DNA of 64,000 bases from Pycnococcus provasolii (Eukaryota; Chlorophyta; Pseudoscourfieldiophyceae; Pseudoscourfieldiales; Pycnococcaceae): assembly GCA_938743325.2 (NCBI GenBank), contig OW568861.1, positions 558,001 through 622,000 on the forward strand. The letters are read 5' to 3'. Below, piece after piece: positions 10,301 to 18,701 of this stretch (position 1 is the first letter of the stretch; each line of letters opens with the position of its first letter). The notes beneath the pieces are model-generated. The model searched no databases, had not been told where the DNA came from, and saw only the letters and a list, made by a program, of their open reading frames with translations. A program made the translations under genes and the position numbers.

Positions 10301-11550
10301 CGAGCAGATGTGGGTAATTCAGCCTCAGCAACGGCGATTGGCCGGCGCTCATTTCCAATGGTGAGATGCACAGACACCCATCCTGGCGCAGGCGACCACC
10401 CGCTGTTGCTTGCAGCGGTGGGTGGCGGCACATCAGGCGAGGTTTGCTGTACCCGCGGCGTACGACGCGATGTCGACCCGCCATCATCGACCTTACGCGC
10501 TTCGGCTGTTCCGGGGAGGCCGCGAAGCGCTTGGAGTCGCTTCTTACGGTGCTTCGGCACATACGACCAGTCGGGGGGCGCAGTAGATACCTGCCACAAG
10601 GGCGGAAGCGTCGGCGAAGCGGCAGCGGCGTACTCGCGCGCGAATGTGACGGGCGAGCGCGCTGCCTCCGGCAGCTCTGCCACCCCACCGCTCGCACGCA
10701 CAAGCGCATTTGGCGAGGGGCTGTACGCGGCATACACGTGTAGAGCCGGCGCGCTTCCCGGCGGCTTCTGCATTTCACCAGTTGGTCCTGCAGGATTCAA
10801 GCCCCCTCTTGACAGGCGCGACCGCGCCACAGCCGACATGGCCGCCTCGACAGCGGCATCGATAGCCGACGCGGCACGTCCGGTGGGCGTGTGCATAGCC
10901 TCAGCCACTTCCGACGCCCTGGTCCTTGCTCGCAGGAGCGCGTTCGGCGAAGGGCTAAGCGCCGCATACGTGTACCTCGCCTCCGCCGTTCTCACGGCGC
11001 TTCTCATGTTTTCGAGCGCCTCGGCGTCGTCGAGCGGCGACTGCGGCACAGCCTCGTTAAGTTCTCTTCTGTGAAGGTCCGCGCGAAAGAGCACAATGGG
11101 CGAGCCGGTGTACTGTGTCCTTGGACTTTCTTCGCCCTGTCCACGCTGCTGCACGAGCTGAGGCAGGCTCGCGGTTCGTTGCACTGCGTCTGGCGACGAC
11201 TCGGAGTCGTCAGCGGCAATGGCAGCGGCAGCGGGAGTATGTTCCACCTCTTGTGTCTCATATCCATCCATCTCTGCGCCTTCCGCGTTGGGTGTCGTCG
11301 TCGTTGGCGTTGTCGTTTTGTCATCCAGCGTCGCGTTTTTAATGTCGTCTTGCGCCCCTGTACCAGTCTGCTCCGTCTCCTCCACCGCCTGCCTGGACAC
11401 CGGCCTTCTTCGCGCTCTAGACGCCGGTCTTGAGGAAGGCTTATCTTCACTTAAGACGTTCGCGGAGTCTTCGGCCACGAGTGGTAGCGCGTCGCCTTCT
11501 GCAGATACAGGAACACCTGGTGTGTGTGGAACCTCAGCCTCGTCGGACAT
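7390..11550 (-). CDS. Large protein, disordered N-terminus and helical C-terminal half; possible dynein-stalk-like region
   Basis: A single open frame of 1386 residues. The first ~480 residues are Ser/Pro/Ala/Thr-rich and hold a duplicated motif, YAALSPSPNALLRA near residue 192 and YAAYSPSPNALVRA near residue 272, with many SP/TP sites. From ~480 on the protein is helical with coiled-coil segments. Near residue 945 comes 'YTIPPRFAVEVLLATLC', followed by 'LWEEIRKALI' and, near residues 1169-1192, 'RSASSLLHVYNWLMNML'. This order (PP.., W..I, S.A...L..W) resembles the coiled-coil stalk of dynein heavy chains. No AAA ATPase module is present. I do not recognise the full-length family, and the stalk resemblance is a pattern judgement. 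It is divergent from RBBP5 across 475 bp. Confidence 0.7.
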   Translation of the reverse strand: MSDEAEVPHTPGVPVSAEGDALPLVAEDSANVLSEDKPSSRPASRARRRPVSRQAVEETEQTGTGAQDDIKNATLDDKTTTPTTTTPNAEGAEMDGYETQEVEHTPAAAAIAADDSESSPDAVQRTASLPQLVQQRGQGEESPRTQYTGSPIVLFRADLHRRELNEAVPQSPLDDAEALENMRSAVRTAEARYTYAALSPSPNALLRARTRASEVAEAMHTPTGRAASAIDAAVEAAMSAVARSRLSRGGLNPAGPTGEMQKPPGSAPALHVYAAYSPSPNALVRASGGVAELPEAARSPVTFAREYAAAASPTLPPLWQVSTAPPDWSYVPKHRKKRLQALRGLPGTAEARKVDDGGSTSRRTPRVQQTSPDVPPPTAASNSGWSPAPGWVSVHLTIGNERRPIAVAEAELPTSARSLPTPRRLPSMTDDGENAPEMPQTAVSMPESRKPPLHIGLRGGNPAIRDAMLIATSVAERTATERAEKAKPILWAPKYFHGYVRRLEEKLGDLERLIAISGIESMNAHQLKELKESVPKLQYELDFYHDRSLALDSAVAMIHMRWRHERIRRIVNDAGQKLRILQLKGRAKDVVQIREELANLQTRTTYLESIGMTSYAELERCMLSKVPPMMDSDSVGAAAWDHHTLTQDLAPMIDLLAASLGGGSSVLLALVPGTPVEAIDLDSNYESTSPKKVFKEKPIYEMTPEEILVSKYKLQPLNVSSYRTSLKSLTQSPLLPEIPGGEEHVQEFGESINMEVDSLCFSAHNTMHEQFKHVNVAEAENADLDPWLEVALRTCRNAEERSEEIAQSLECNFFAVPLCSLIGKRDGPTPPPQDYDTKNTRKSFGVLGVDTSRCKYGTTRLSEGQKDTIRKVALNLSIIVYRAQLAAAKELKQFAVAQHNMRVKDQQSTAALMELIAQARVMREQLQMRLSTASSRSMLRELRDYTIPPRFAVEVLLATLCVTCVKIPQIENVPMHGNDEDEDSPAGSPRLRREKNLRREEEPMSESEHTRPYVFAYKHKFGQYLEKADSDQKTELWEEIRKALIIGRVSLEQLCVNAPLTDQEARSMARAMPGASRQSRAMVSARGESAFSSYLNRPSSQARSDSVLSSVAAPSRLSGELDRDDVKDARPETLDESRPKTPMESIPDVEAAHDEATSILINIGSRRNVARSASSLLHVYNWLMNMLAARAWVMKKENLIRMGDGTDYTLKEDEQTSGHGDELSLVDILEGMNANKRVKRKPKLEELERKLGEYGIGGSPSRLPGASEPKDAPESPTKLSGVSFGNLAMGMLSAVKKRMHRRAHSQEPLDDSQHSLANYIEDDDAGARAGKDPVAKAALARMPSGVKLHEGFFKGNPKRKLRLMSRGGASLSTTRLTKLGLKDSYL

Positions 11551-11814
11551 TGCTCGATATATCGTCTGATAAATACAAAGTCAGACCCTAACCGAAGTGA
11601 TGGGAGGAAAACGGGTAAGTACCGGGTAGAGAAGAGTTCCGGAACGACCGGTCTAGTGGTAATAAAGTACACTGTAAAGGTAGAACCACACCAAGATGCC
11701 CCATTGAAGTGTGATCAGTGGGCTATTCAATAATTGACGGAGTGTCCCTCAACGGTATTTAGAACAGGTCAAAAGGGGAATCCATCCACGGTCCACCGCA
11801 TCGTCTTGGATCCA

Positions 11815-11859
11815 AACGGTGTGGAAAGGTCTCAAACGGTGACATCGTTCCACACCGTT
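11815..11859. repeat. 12-bp perfect inverted repeat with 21-nt loop
   Basis: AACGGTGTGGAA at 11815..11826 is the exact reverse complement of 11848..11859. The hairpin directly abuts the TTAGGG array in the divergent promoter of the 1386-aa gene and RBBP5. Confidence 0.8.
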
Positions 11860-11860
11860 C

Positions 11861-11911
11861 GGGTTAGGGTTAGGGTTAGGGTTAGGGTTATGATTAGGGT
11901 TATGATTCGGG
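11861..11911 (+). repeat. Interstitial TTAGGG array, slightly degenerate
   Basis: Five TTAGGG-phase units are followed by variants (TTATGA, TTAGGG, TTATGA). It lies 115-165 bp upstream of the RBBP5 ATG, with the G-rich strand sense to that gene. Confidence 0.9.
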
Positions 11912-12025
11912 TTTCTGTTCGGGTTTTTCCAGGTGTTTTTTCCCGCCTCTCCTCGTCATCCTCACCCTCGTGCGAGTCATTTTCCTGCTTCGCGTTCGTC
12001 GACGATAAAGACGAGAATACCATCC

Positions 12026-13864
12026 ATGTGCGACGCCGTCCGTCTCCTGGAAGAGTGGTCCGTGCCTCACGGTAATCACGTAACATCGTCTTTGAATAGC
12101 TCGTTTGAGGTGGTTGAGGACTACATCGACGGACTCCCAGGAGGAGGAGGTGGTGGTGGTGCTCCATCCTCCTCCCAGGGGGGACGGGGGGACTGGGATC
12201 CCGACATCACGTGCGCCGCCTTCTCCCGAAGAGGAACGCTCATCGCACTCGGAACCGCCAAGGGACGAATCCTTATCGCAGACACGGACACGAAGGGAAT
12301 TGCACGCGATATCACAGTCACGCCGAACCAACCAGCGCCCGTCAGGTTCGTCAGCTGGAGCAGATGTGGACGCACCGTTGCGGCTGTCACCGACGACGAC
12401 GTCGCGAGAACATTCGACATCGTGCAGGCGAAGCAGAGCTCGCAGAGAAAACTCCCGTTCCGACCAGACGCGTGCGAGCTGAGACCCAGCAGAAACGCCC
12501 CGCGAGCCGTCGCCGCGAGCGCGGAGGGAAAGGGTGTGCACGTTCTGGAGCTTGAAGACAAAAACAAAGGCTGCGCCTTGCCGAGACTCGAGGATGGCGC
12601 AGCGCCAACGTGCTTTGCTTGGGCGCCAAGAGGACAGTGGCTCATGTGTGGCACCGACAAGGGTACCATCGCGCCGTTCGACGATGGCGCAAAAGTCGGA
12701 CAGTGGAGCGCTGGGGCTGCGTCGCCGTCGGCGCCGACGCCCGCGACTTCGCCCGGGTCGTGCAACTGCGTCGCCATCAGCAGAGACGGCGCGCGCGCCG
12801 CCGCCAGCTTCGAGGATCGAAGTGTGCGCGTATTTTCGCTGAGCGACGATGGCAAGCCGCCAGCGCCCATTGCGGTGCTGCGTGGCACGCTAGATCGCAC
12901 AGGGCTCACTTGGCGCCACGTTGCATTCAGCCACGACGCGCGCCGCGTCGTCGCCGCCGCGGCTTGGCTTCCGCCGACGCCTGCTGGCGCAGCCTTGGCA
13001 GTCGGTGGCACGCTGCACGTGTGGGACGTCGAAAAGAGCGCGATGGACCGTGTGCTTGAGCTGCCGAAGGGGTGTATGACGCTCGGCGTTGCTAGCCACC
13101 CACATCGCGCACTGCTGTGCCACGTGTCTCGTACACCCGCAGAGGTGGCGGGCGAACTCGTGGATCTCGCGCCTGCAGCGGCCACAACGACAAGCGCGCC
13201 TGGGCCTGCACTCGCGGAGGCTGCCGCGGCAAACGGGAGCGGTGACGCGGGTCCAGCCGCTGACGCCGCTTCCGGCGCGCCCGCGGCTGAGCTCGCGAGC
13301 GCACCCGATCAGCTTCCGTCATCGGCAGCGGCGGACGGTGCACCGCGCATTCCGGCGAGCGTTGCGTACCTCTGGGCCCCCATTCATCGCGAGAATTGGT
13401 CGGCGTTCGCACCTGGCTTTCGCGAGCTCGAGAAGAACGAGGAGTACGACGAACGCGAGAGCGAATTCGACGAGTACGACGAAGATGGCCAGGTCCCCAC
13501 GGGCAACTTCGTCGTTCACCCCGGCGGCCGGCGCGCGTCCGTGAGTGCAGGCACGTCCGCCTCTCACGCGAAGCTGGCGGTGTCTCCTCTCTGTGCGCCG
13601 CGCGACACGCTGTCTCGTCGCCTGGGCCGGCTAGCGTACGTTCCCATTGACGGCGCAATCTACGGCGACAGCGACGGCGACGACGACGTGGACGCCCTTC
13701 CCGTGATTCCGTGCGCGATGGATGCTTCGGTACTAGCCGCCGCGGACTTGAAGCGTGATTCTCGGAGGGGCAAGTCTGACGGCAAGCGCGGCGGAGGCGG
13801 CGGAGGAGGCGGAGGAGCAGGAGGCCTCGGTTCTTCACAGTCACGCAAGCGCGCACGATCGTAG
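12026..13864 (+). CDS. RBBP5/SWD1-like WD40 subunit of Set1/COMPASS H3K4 methyltransferase
   Basis: The 612-residue protein has WD40-type repeats over the first ~370 residues (AFSRRGTLIALGTAKGRI, WSRCGRTVAAVTDDD, AISRDGARAAASFEDRSVRVFSL, LHVWDVEKS). Near residue 456 comes the highly conserved hinge 'ENWSAFAPGFRELEKNEEY' followed by ERESEFDEYDED. In RBBP5/SWD1 this segment carries the activation and ASH2L-binding regions that stimulate MLL/Set1 methylation of H3K4. A Gly/Ala linker separates the propeller from the hinge, and the protein ends in a glycine run and SRKRARS, a likely nuclear signal. I chose the ATG at 12026 (MCDAVRLLEEW); the upstream in-frame residues are leader-like. Identification is firm. 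Confidence 0.9.
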   Translation: MCDAVRLLEEWSVPHGNHVTSSLNSSFEVVEDYIDGLPGGGGGGGAPSSSQGGRGDWDPDITCAAFSRRGTLIALGTAKGRILIADTDTKGIARDITVTPNQPAPVRFVSWSRCGRTVAAVTDDDVARTFDIVQAKQSSQRKLPFRPDACELRPSRNAPRAVAASAEGKGVHVLELEDKNKGCALPRLEDGAAPTCFAWAPRGQWLMCGTDKGTIAPFDDGAKVGQWSAGAASPSAPTPATSPGSCNCVAISRDGARAAASFEDRSVRVFSLSDDGKPPAPIAVLRGTLDRTGLTWRHVAFSHDARRVVAAAAWLPPTPAGAALAVGGTLHVWDVEKSAMDRVLELPKGCMTLGVASHPHRALLCHVSRTPAEVAGELVDLAPAAATTTSAPGPALAEAAAANGSGDAGPAADAASGAPAAELASAPDQLPSSAAADGAPRIPASVAYLWAPIHRENWSAFAPGFRELEKNEEYDERESEFDEYDEDGQVPTGNFVVHPGGRRASVSAGTSASHAKLAVSPLCAPRDTLSRRLGRLAYVPIDGAIYGDSDGDDDVDALPVIPCAMDASVLAAADLKRDSRRGKSDGKRGGGGGGGGGAGGLGSSQSRKRARS

Positions 13865-13960
13865 TAACGTTTCACCTCTTCTGCGAGTTTCCTTTTTCCG
13901 TGACGTACTTAAGGACTACTATACCACCGTTCCCCTAAAGCAGGTACTGTACCAAGAGTA

Positions 13961-13989
13961 GTTAGGGTTAGGGTTTGAGTTAGGGTTAC
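13961..13989 (+). repeat. Short degenerate TTAGGG repeats
   Basis: Three TTAGGG-like units (GTTAGGGTTAGGG, then a diverged TTAGGG) lie between RBBP5 and the NDUFS5 exon, about 170-195 bp before the NDUFS5 ATG and in its sense orientation. Confidence 0.7.
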
Positions 13990-14156
13990 GATGATAGACT
14001 ACTCGTAGGGTTCCGACTTGCATCCGATAGACTAAAGTTAAAAAAAAAGGGGTGGTCGTCGTACGTCGTCGTGGTAAATAAACCCTAGCTCGCTCGCCCT
14101 CCCCTCCCCTCCCCTCCCCGGCGGATTCCCTCCCCCCCCTGGGTCATCAGCTTACC

Positions 14157-14682
14157 ATGGCGTCCGGCTTCGGTCTCAACGGCAACGTCGGCCGCTGCTA
14201 CAAGTTCTGGCAGGACTTCTCAAAGGTATGTCACTGTGCGTTCTGTGCTCTTGATGTGTGCTCTTTCTCTGTTTGTTTTTTCTTTCTCTGTGTGTTCTTT
14301 CTTTCTTTGTTCTTTCTCTGTGTATGGTTGCCAGATGTTTCCCTTGCCTATTTATTATTTTGTAGTGAGGAGACTTGTGGGTGGTGTGGTGTGACGTGGT
14401 TGTGGTTCGCTCGTAACCTTGACGAATAAATGGAGCAAAGTCTTTTTCATGGCAAGCCTGGCGCCTGACTGAAAGAAAAACACGAACTCACCTCCTCAAC
14501 CTCCCAACCTGCAGTGTGCGGTGGAGGCGGACATGCCTGGCGACTGCCGCATTCTCGCGGACGACTACTTCGAGTGCTTACACCACAAAAAGGAGTACGC
14601 GCGCTACAACGAAATTGCCAAGCGCGAGAAGGAGCTCAAGGCACAAGGAAAGGCTCCACCTCGTCCAGACTACAGCACTTGA
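14157..14682 (+). CDS. Mitochondrial complex I subunit NDUFS5 (15 kDa), two exons
   Basis: Exons 14157..14225 and 14515..14682 encode 78 residues. The 289-bp intron has donor AAAG|GTATG and acceptor CAG|T, is pyrimidine-rich (TTTCTTTC tracts) and lies between codons. The protein starts MASGFGLNGNVGRCYKFWQD, like plant NDUFS5, and has two exact C-x9-C pairs (C14/C24 and C33/C44), the twin CX9C fold oxidised by the Mia40 relay in the mitochondrial intermembrane space. It is an accessory subunit of respiratory complex I. Length fits plant and algal homologues, and the splice is unambiguous because the C-x9-C spacing forms only after joining. Confidence 0.93.
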
Positions 14683-14741
14683 CGTGCTGGGTTGCTTGAA
14701 AAGAAAAGGTAACAATACTAGCGCTTCTATTTTACAAAGTT

Positions 14742-15710
14742 TCATCGTTGCACACTGCCGCGCTTGTTGAGGCGACGTATCTTACGCACCGCGTCCGCGC
14801 CCGTTTCGTTGAGAAACAGGAAAAGCCCACTGCTCGGCATTTTGTAAGCGAGACGTGGCAAGATACCGCGGAAGCAGGCACCTACACCGTCCTCGCGCGT
14901 CATATTTCTGAGGCAGCGCAACGTGCCGCCTGCGCCACGATACATGCCACGCACCACCCCTCTTGACGTCATAATGCGCGTCTTCGCGGCGTCGAGAGGG
15001 CTCGTGACCACGACTGCAGCCATCCCACCGAGCGCGCCGCTAGGTATCCGCGACGCGAGGCGAACGAGAGGGTTCCTGCTTGTCTCCGCCGACGCGGCTG
15101 TGCGCTGCTGCCACCGTCTCACCGCCTCGTACGTGCCGAACTGCACGGCGGCGTAAGGCACGTCACGGAGCACCTGCGCAGAGTACCCTCGGTAGAATGC
15201 TGAAAATCCGTCCTCTCTCCACATTCCCACTGCTGCTTTCGCAAGGTTCGGGTAGAGTCCCGCCTGCACGCGCTGCTTCATGACCTCTGGCGGTACGCGC
15301 ACGGCACTCGCTGCGACGTTCGCGAGCGCCGCGGACGCGAGAGTGGCTGACACAGCGTTCGTGCCCGATGCGATGGCGTTTGCCTTGATTGCGTTGAAGA
15401 TGGCGAAGAAGAGTGCGGTGGATGGCGTGACGTACACGAGCGTTGCGGGCAGACCTCTGTAGAGCGACTTCGGTCCATATTTTGTGACTGTTGCGCTGAC
15501 GGCGAGGATTGCGTTTTTTCTCTGTGCCGGCGTGAGTCCCGAGGTTCGCGCGGAGCACTGCGTGAGCGTTTTCGCGGTGTCGAGCGGTTGGATGACGAGC
15601 TTGGTGGTTGCGGAAGCGATTGCGGCGACGACAAAGTGCTCGGTCCAGTCGAGCGTAACGGACGAGTCCAACGTGCCAGGGTAAGCACGAGGTAAAGCTG
15701 ACGACGCCAT
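14742..15710 (-). CDS. Mitochondrial carrier family protein, SAM-carrier-like
   Basis: The 322-residue protein has the three-fold carrier structure. Signature motifs are QPLDTAKT (near residue 40), VPPEVMKQR (near 145) and SPLDAAKTR (near 235), each at the end of an odd-numbered helix. 'VPPEVMKQRVQAG' and 'YRGYSAQVLRDVPYAAVQF' are closest to the S-adenosylmethionine carriers (SAMC) of mitochondria and plastids, which exchange SAM for SAH. The GRGxR-type matrix motifs and the final 'FRGILPRLAYKMPS' also fit that group. The ATG at 15710 is the first in frame. Its stop faces the NDUFS5 stop 59 bp away. Family firm, substrate likely. Confidence 0.85.
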   Translation of the reverse strand: MASSALPRAYPGTLDSSVTLDWTEHFVVAAIASATTKLVIQPLDTAKTLTQCSARTSGLTPAQRKNAILAVSATVTKYGPKSLYRGLPATLVYVTPSTALFFAIFNAIKANAIASGTNAVSATLASAALANVAASAVRVPPEVMKQRVQAGLYPNLAKAAVGMWREDGFSAFYRGYSAQVLRDVPYAAVQFGTYEAVRRWQQRTAASAETSRNPLVRLASRIPSGALGGMAAVVVTSPLDAAKTRIMTSRGVVRGMYRGAGGTLRCLRNMTREDGVGACFRGILPRLAYKMPSSGLFLFLNETGADAVRKIRRLNKRGSVQR

Positions 15711-15847
15711 TGGCACCACTCACTCACTAGGTTGGTACAAATGGGTGCTACCAACTACCCACAGGATATTGCAAAACACAAAACGCAAAAAAATCCAAAC
15801 GAAGTTAACTGACAGAAGAAGGTGTTGGAAAATGCGCGCGCGGAAAA

Positions 15848-15945
15848 AACCAAAAACCAAACCCCAAACCAACCCAAACCAAACCCCCAAACCAAACCTA
15901 AACCAAACCAAACCTCTAACCAAACCAAACCAAACCCCCAAACCA
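15848..15945 (-). repeat. CCAAACC-rich low-complexity array (GGTTTGG on minus strand)
   Basis: About 100 bp of AACC, AAACC and AACCCCC units lie between the mitochondrial carrier (minus) and tyrosine aminotransferase (plus). The G-rich strand is sense to the nearer gene, the carrier. The rest of 15711..16125 shows no gene. Confidence 0.85.
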
Positions 15946-16125
15946 GAATCCAAGATTGTGGTTCATACAAGGAAGGATCCCCCAACAAAGATTTGCAGTG
16001 CGAGGTTTTAGGTTCAATCAAATATGTGGCTGGTGCGCCTTTTCCTGAGGTGGAATTGGAATTCCGTCTGACTATTTGTCTGCGCCAGCCAGATACTTCC
16101 CCTCACTCTCATTCTAACCAAAGAG

Positions 16126-17634
16126 ATGTCCCGCCCTGAAAACGCCTCAGGCGTGCGTCTGCGTGCCAACTCCTTCGACGGCGTATCCGTCGCTCGTCCG
16201 CGATTCACGGACTTCACGGGCGCACTTGCACCTGCACCTGCGCCGTCGTCGTCGATAGCAGCCTCCGCCCTCTTCTCGTCGGCGGGGGGTCCCCCAGGGG
16301 GAAATGAAGCAGAGTACAATGTCATCGACGAAAAGTCGCCGTACGCGCGACTGCGTGCGCCCATCAATATTCTCGCCGCCACGAACCCAATACGTGCAAT
16401 CACAGACGCGCTCCCGACGCCAACCAACGAGATGTACGCGCACAAAACGATCAGCCTCGCTGTTGGAGACCCCACGGCGGCGGGACTCACGCCGCCGGAA
16501 AAACTTACACGAGCTCTAAGAGACACGGAAAGACACGGGTACCCGCCGTCCGTTGGACACACCGACTGCCGAGCAGCCGTCGCGGCGCACATCAACGCCA
16601 ACACCGAAGACGTCATGCTCACCGCTGGGTGCAGCCAGGCGCTCGAGCACGCAATACGATCGCTCGCATCGCAGGGAAGCTCCGTGCTCATACCGTCGCC
16701 GGGCTTTCCACTGTACGAGACGCTGTGCAAGCTGCACGGCGTCCAAGCAAAAAGATACCCGCTGCACGCGTCGCAGAATTTCATGCCTGACCTCAACGCG
16801 TGGAGGCGTCTCGTAGACGATACGACCGTCGCGGTTGTGGTGTGCAACCCGGGAAATCCGACGGGGCACGTCAGCACGCGGACGGAGCTCACGCAAATGG
16901 CAAACGCAGCTGCCGAACTCGGGCTCGTCGTGCTCGCAGACGAGGTGTACTCCAGCCTCGCATTTGCAAGGCCCTTCGTGCCGATGGCATCCGTGTCCGA
17001 ACGAGCGCCGGTGCTGTCCCTCGGCGCAATCTCAAAAAATCTGTACGCACCCGGCTGGCGTCTCGGCTGGATTGCCGTGCACGATCGCGCCGGCATCCTC
17101 GAGATGAGCGGCGTGCGCCGCGCGCTTCTCAACCTATGCCAGGTTAGCCTCGGGCCCTGCTCGCTCGTTCAGGGTGCCGTGGCGCGGTACTTCACCGATG
17201 CGCAAGTCGCCGGGTCAGAGGCTCAGCGCTGCGCGGAGTCTCACATCGCAGATGCGTGCTCGACGCTCGCCAAGCGTGCCGCGGTAGCGTGCCGCCACGC
17301 GACGGAGGCGGGTACCGCAGGCGGTGGTGCACCACTCTTTGAGCCGCCAGCACCACCTGCGGGTGCGATGTACCTCTGGCTGCGCCTTGCCCCGGGCACG
17401 TGCCGGAGCCTGAAGATTGGCAAGGACGACGATGCCGTCGACGACGACGTCGCCTTCGTGAGCGAGGTGCTGCGCGAATGCGCTATCGTGATGCTTCCGG
17501 GCAGCTGCTTCAGTGCGCCGGGGCACGTGCGCATCTCCACGGTGGCTTCCGAGGATGCCTTGTCAGAGGCGTTCCACCGCATTGAGTTGTGGTGTGCATC
17601 CCTGCGGGGCGATGCACCGATGGATGCGGCGTAG
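16126..17634 (+). CDS. Tyrosine aminotransferase-like class I PLP enzyme
   Basis: The 502-residue fold-type I aminotransferase has the substrate-entry segment 'VGDPTAAGLTPPEKL', the cofactor-binding stretch GCSQALEHAI, 'NPGNPTGHV', the DEVY pair and the Schiff-base lysine K304 in SLGAISKNLYAPGWRLGW. The spacing and 'LSLGAISKNLYAPGWRLGW' fit the tyrosine/nicotianamine aminotransferase group, which converts tyrosine to 4-hydroxyphenylpyruvate, the first step toward homogentisate, tocopherol and plastoquinone. The N-terminal ~60 residues are Ala/Pro-rich and may be a targeting region. Alternatives are other aromatic or alanine aminotransferases of the same class. The window also carries homogentisate prenyltransferase, a later enzyme of the same route. 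Confidence 0.82.
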   Translation: MSRPENASGVRLRANSFDGVSVARPRFTDFTGALAPAPAPSSSIAASALFSSAGGPPGGNEAEYNVIDEKSPYARLRAPINILAATNPIRAITDALPTPTNEMYAHKTISLAVGDPTAAGLTPPEKLTRALRDTERHGYPPSVGHTDCRAAVAAHINANTEDVMLTAGCSQALEHAIRSLASQGSSVLIPSPGFPLYETLCKLHGVQAKRYPLHASQNFMPDLNAWRRLVDDTTVAVVVCNPGNPTGHVSTRTELTQMANAAAELGLVVLADEVYSSLAFARPFVPMASVSERAPVLSLGAISKNLYAPGWRLGWIAVHDRAGILEMSGVRRALLNLCQVSLGPCSLVQGAVARYFTDAQVAGSEAQRCAESHIADACSTLAKRAAVACRHATEAGTAGGGAPLFEPPAPPAGAMYLWLRLAPGTCRSLKIGKDDDAVDDDVAFVSEVLRECAIVMLPGSCFSAPGHVRISTVASEDALSEAFHRIELWCASLRGDAPMDAA

Positions 17635-17760
17635 TTGATAGCGTGATAGCTTTAGACTGACTGGGTTAGCTTTAGACTTGGTAAGCTCTTAGACAAGGTA
17701 GACTAAGCTTTTAGGCTAGTGGCCGCTTTTGTAAACTTTCTTTCCTGTTTGTTTTTTTAA

Positions 17761-18546
17761 TTACAAGTCGACGTGAATGTGTGCGCTAGCCACAGCGTGC
17801 GCATCCATCAGCAACACCTCCTCGCGCTTCTTGCGTGACATCGGCCGGCCCTTTTCACCTCGATTCGCCTTAACTTGTGCATATCGGAATGCAAGTTGTA
17901 CGCCATCCGTTGGAGCATCATCGGGTGAGTACATGAGCGTTTCCGCACGCCGTTTTCCCCCTTCGTTCGTCCACACGACGTCGAGCGGCTGTCCCTTGAA
18001 CCGCTCGAGCTCGTCCGGAACGTGCAACGCTCGGTTCGCGCCGGCGGTCGACACCTCGACGTCCACTTGCTCGAGCGGGAACGAGCCATCATCTTCCCAG
18101 CTTGCCTCGAGTCTTCTGAGAAGTTCTCTGCTGAATGACTCGACGTGCACGAGTGACGGTGACCCGCGCGGGTCGTCGAGGTTGTCAAGTCTCACCTCGA
18201 GTTTTGTCGGTCTGGCGTCCACCGCGTACAGCGCGAGGTTGAACGGTCCATTTTCGTTGACAGCACTGAGAGCAGAGGAGCAGTGCTGGAGTGCGTTCGT
18301 TCCCCAGGATACGTTGTCAACTTTCATTCTCCTTTCGTAGCTCTTTTCCGGTTTTTCGGACGACATGTCTGAAGACGAGGAAGAAGAAGAAGAAGAAGAA
18401 GCCGCCGCCGCCGCCAGGACGACACCGTAACCCGCCGTAACCCGAGTAACCCGAGCACTGCGTGAGACAAATGCTAAAGGTATGTCCCTGGAATGAACTA
18501 GACGTCCCCTACACGTTTTCGTGAGTGTTGTGATGGCGGCCATCAT
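17761..18546 (-). CDS. RimP-like (DUF150) ribosome maturation factor, probably plastid
   Basis: The 261-residue protein starts with a basic, Ser/Arg-rich targeting-type N-terminus and a run of ten serines. From about residue 75 it matches the RimP N-terminal domain: 'LALYAVDARPTKLEVRLDNLDDPRGSP', 'ESFSRELLRRLEA' and 'VDVEVSTAGANRALHVPDELERFKGQPL' correspond to the bacterial blocks ending in the SPG...L..p.hf pattern. RimP assists assembly of the 30S head in bacteria, and plants keep plastid homologues. It is divergent from the next gene, whose ATG lies only 155 bp away. The polyserine codes from AGAA-type triplets and is probably a spacer. A second C-terminal RimP domain is poorly conserved here. 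Confidence 0.75.
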   Translation of the reverse strand: MMAAITTLTKTCRGRLVHSRDIPLAFVSRSARVTRVTAGYGVVLAAAAASSSSSSSSSSDMSSEKPEKSYERRMKVDNVSWGTNALQHCSSALSAVNENGPFNLALYAVDARPTKLEVRLDNLDDPRGSPSLVHVESFSRELLRRLEASWEDDGSFPLEQVDVEVSTAGANRALHVPDELERFKGQPLDVVWTNEGGKRRAETLMYSPDDAPTDGVQLAFRYAQVKANRGEKGRPMSRKKREEVLLMDAHAVASAHIHVDL

Positions 18547-18620
18547 GAAAAACGGAATAAGAAGAAATGGGGCTGCCAGAAATGTCCGTCTTGGCGAGCC
18601 TCCCTATGGATAACGCGGAG

Positions 18621-18629
18621 TTCGGGGTT
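18621..18629 (-). promoter_or_regulatory. AACCCCGAA motif in a 155-bp divergent promoter
   Basis: Sense for the RimP-like gene, 75 bp from its ATG, and antisense, 73 bp before the ATG at 18702 of the other gene. Confidence 0.5.
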
Positions 18630-18701
18630 TTAAATTTTAATAAGTGCGAATTCGTTTTCTTATCCGGTTCTCCCCATCCAATTATCCGTCAGTCATTTTC
18701 T

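Noticed and set aside
9986-11074. A 362-codon plus-strand open frame opposite the 1386-residue gene
   Set aside because: Ser/Ala/Arg-rich with no recognisable domain; it is the complement of the disordered N-terminal half of the minus-strand gene.
14265-14325. TTTCTTTC microsatellite that could mark a separate element
   Set aside because: It is the pyrimidine-rich interior of the NDUFS5 intron, which splices cleanly.
18567-18701. Alternative upstream ATG for the spermidine-synthase-like gene
   Set aside because: It would add 45 residues unlike a targeting peptide and would bury a promoter-like motif. It cannot be excluded without transcript data.
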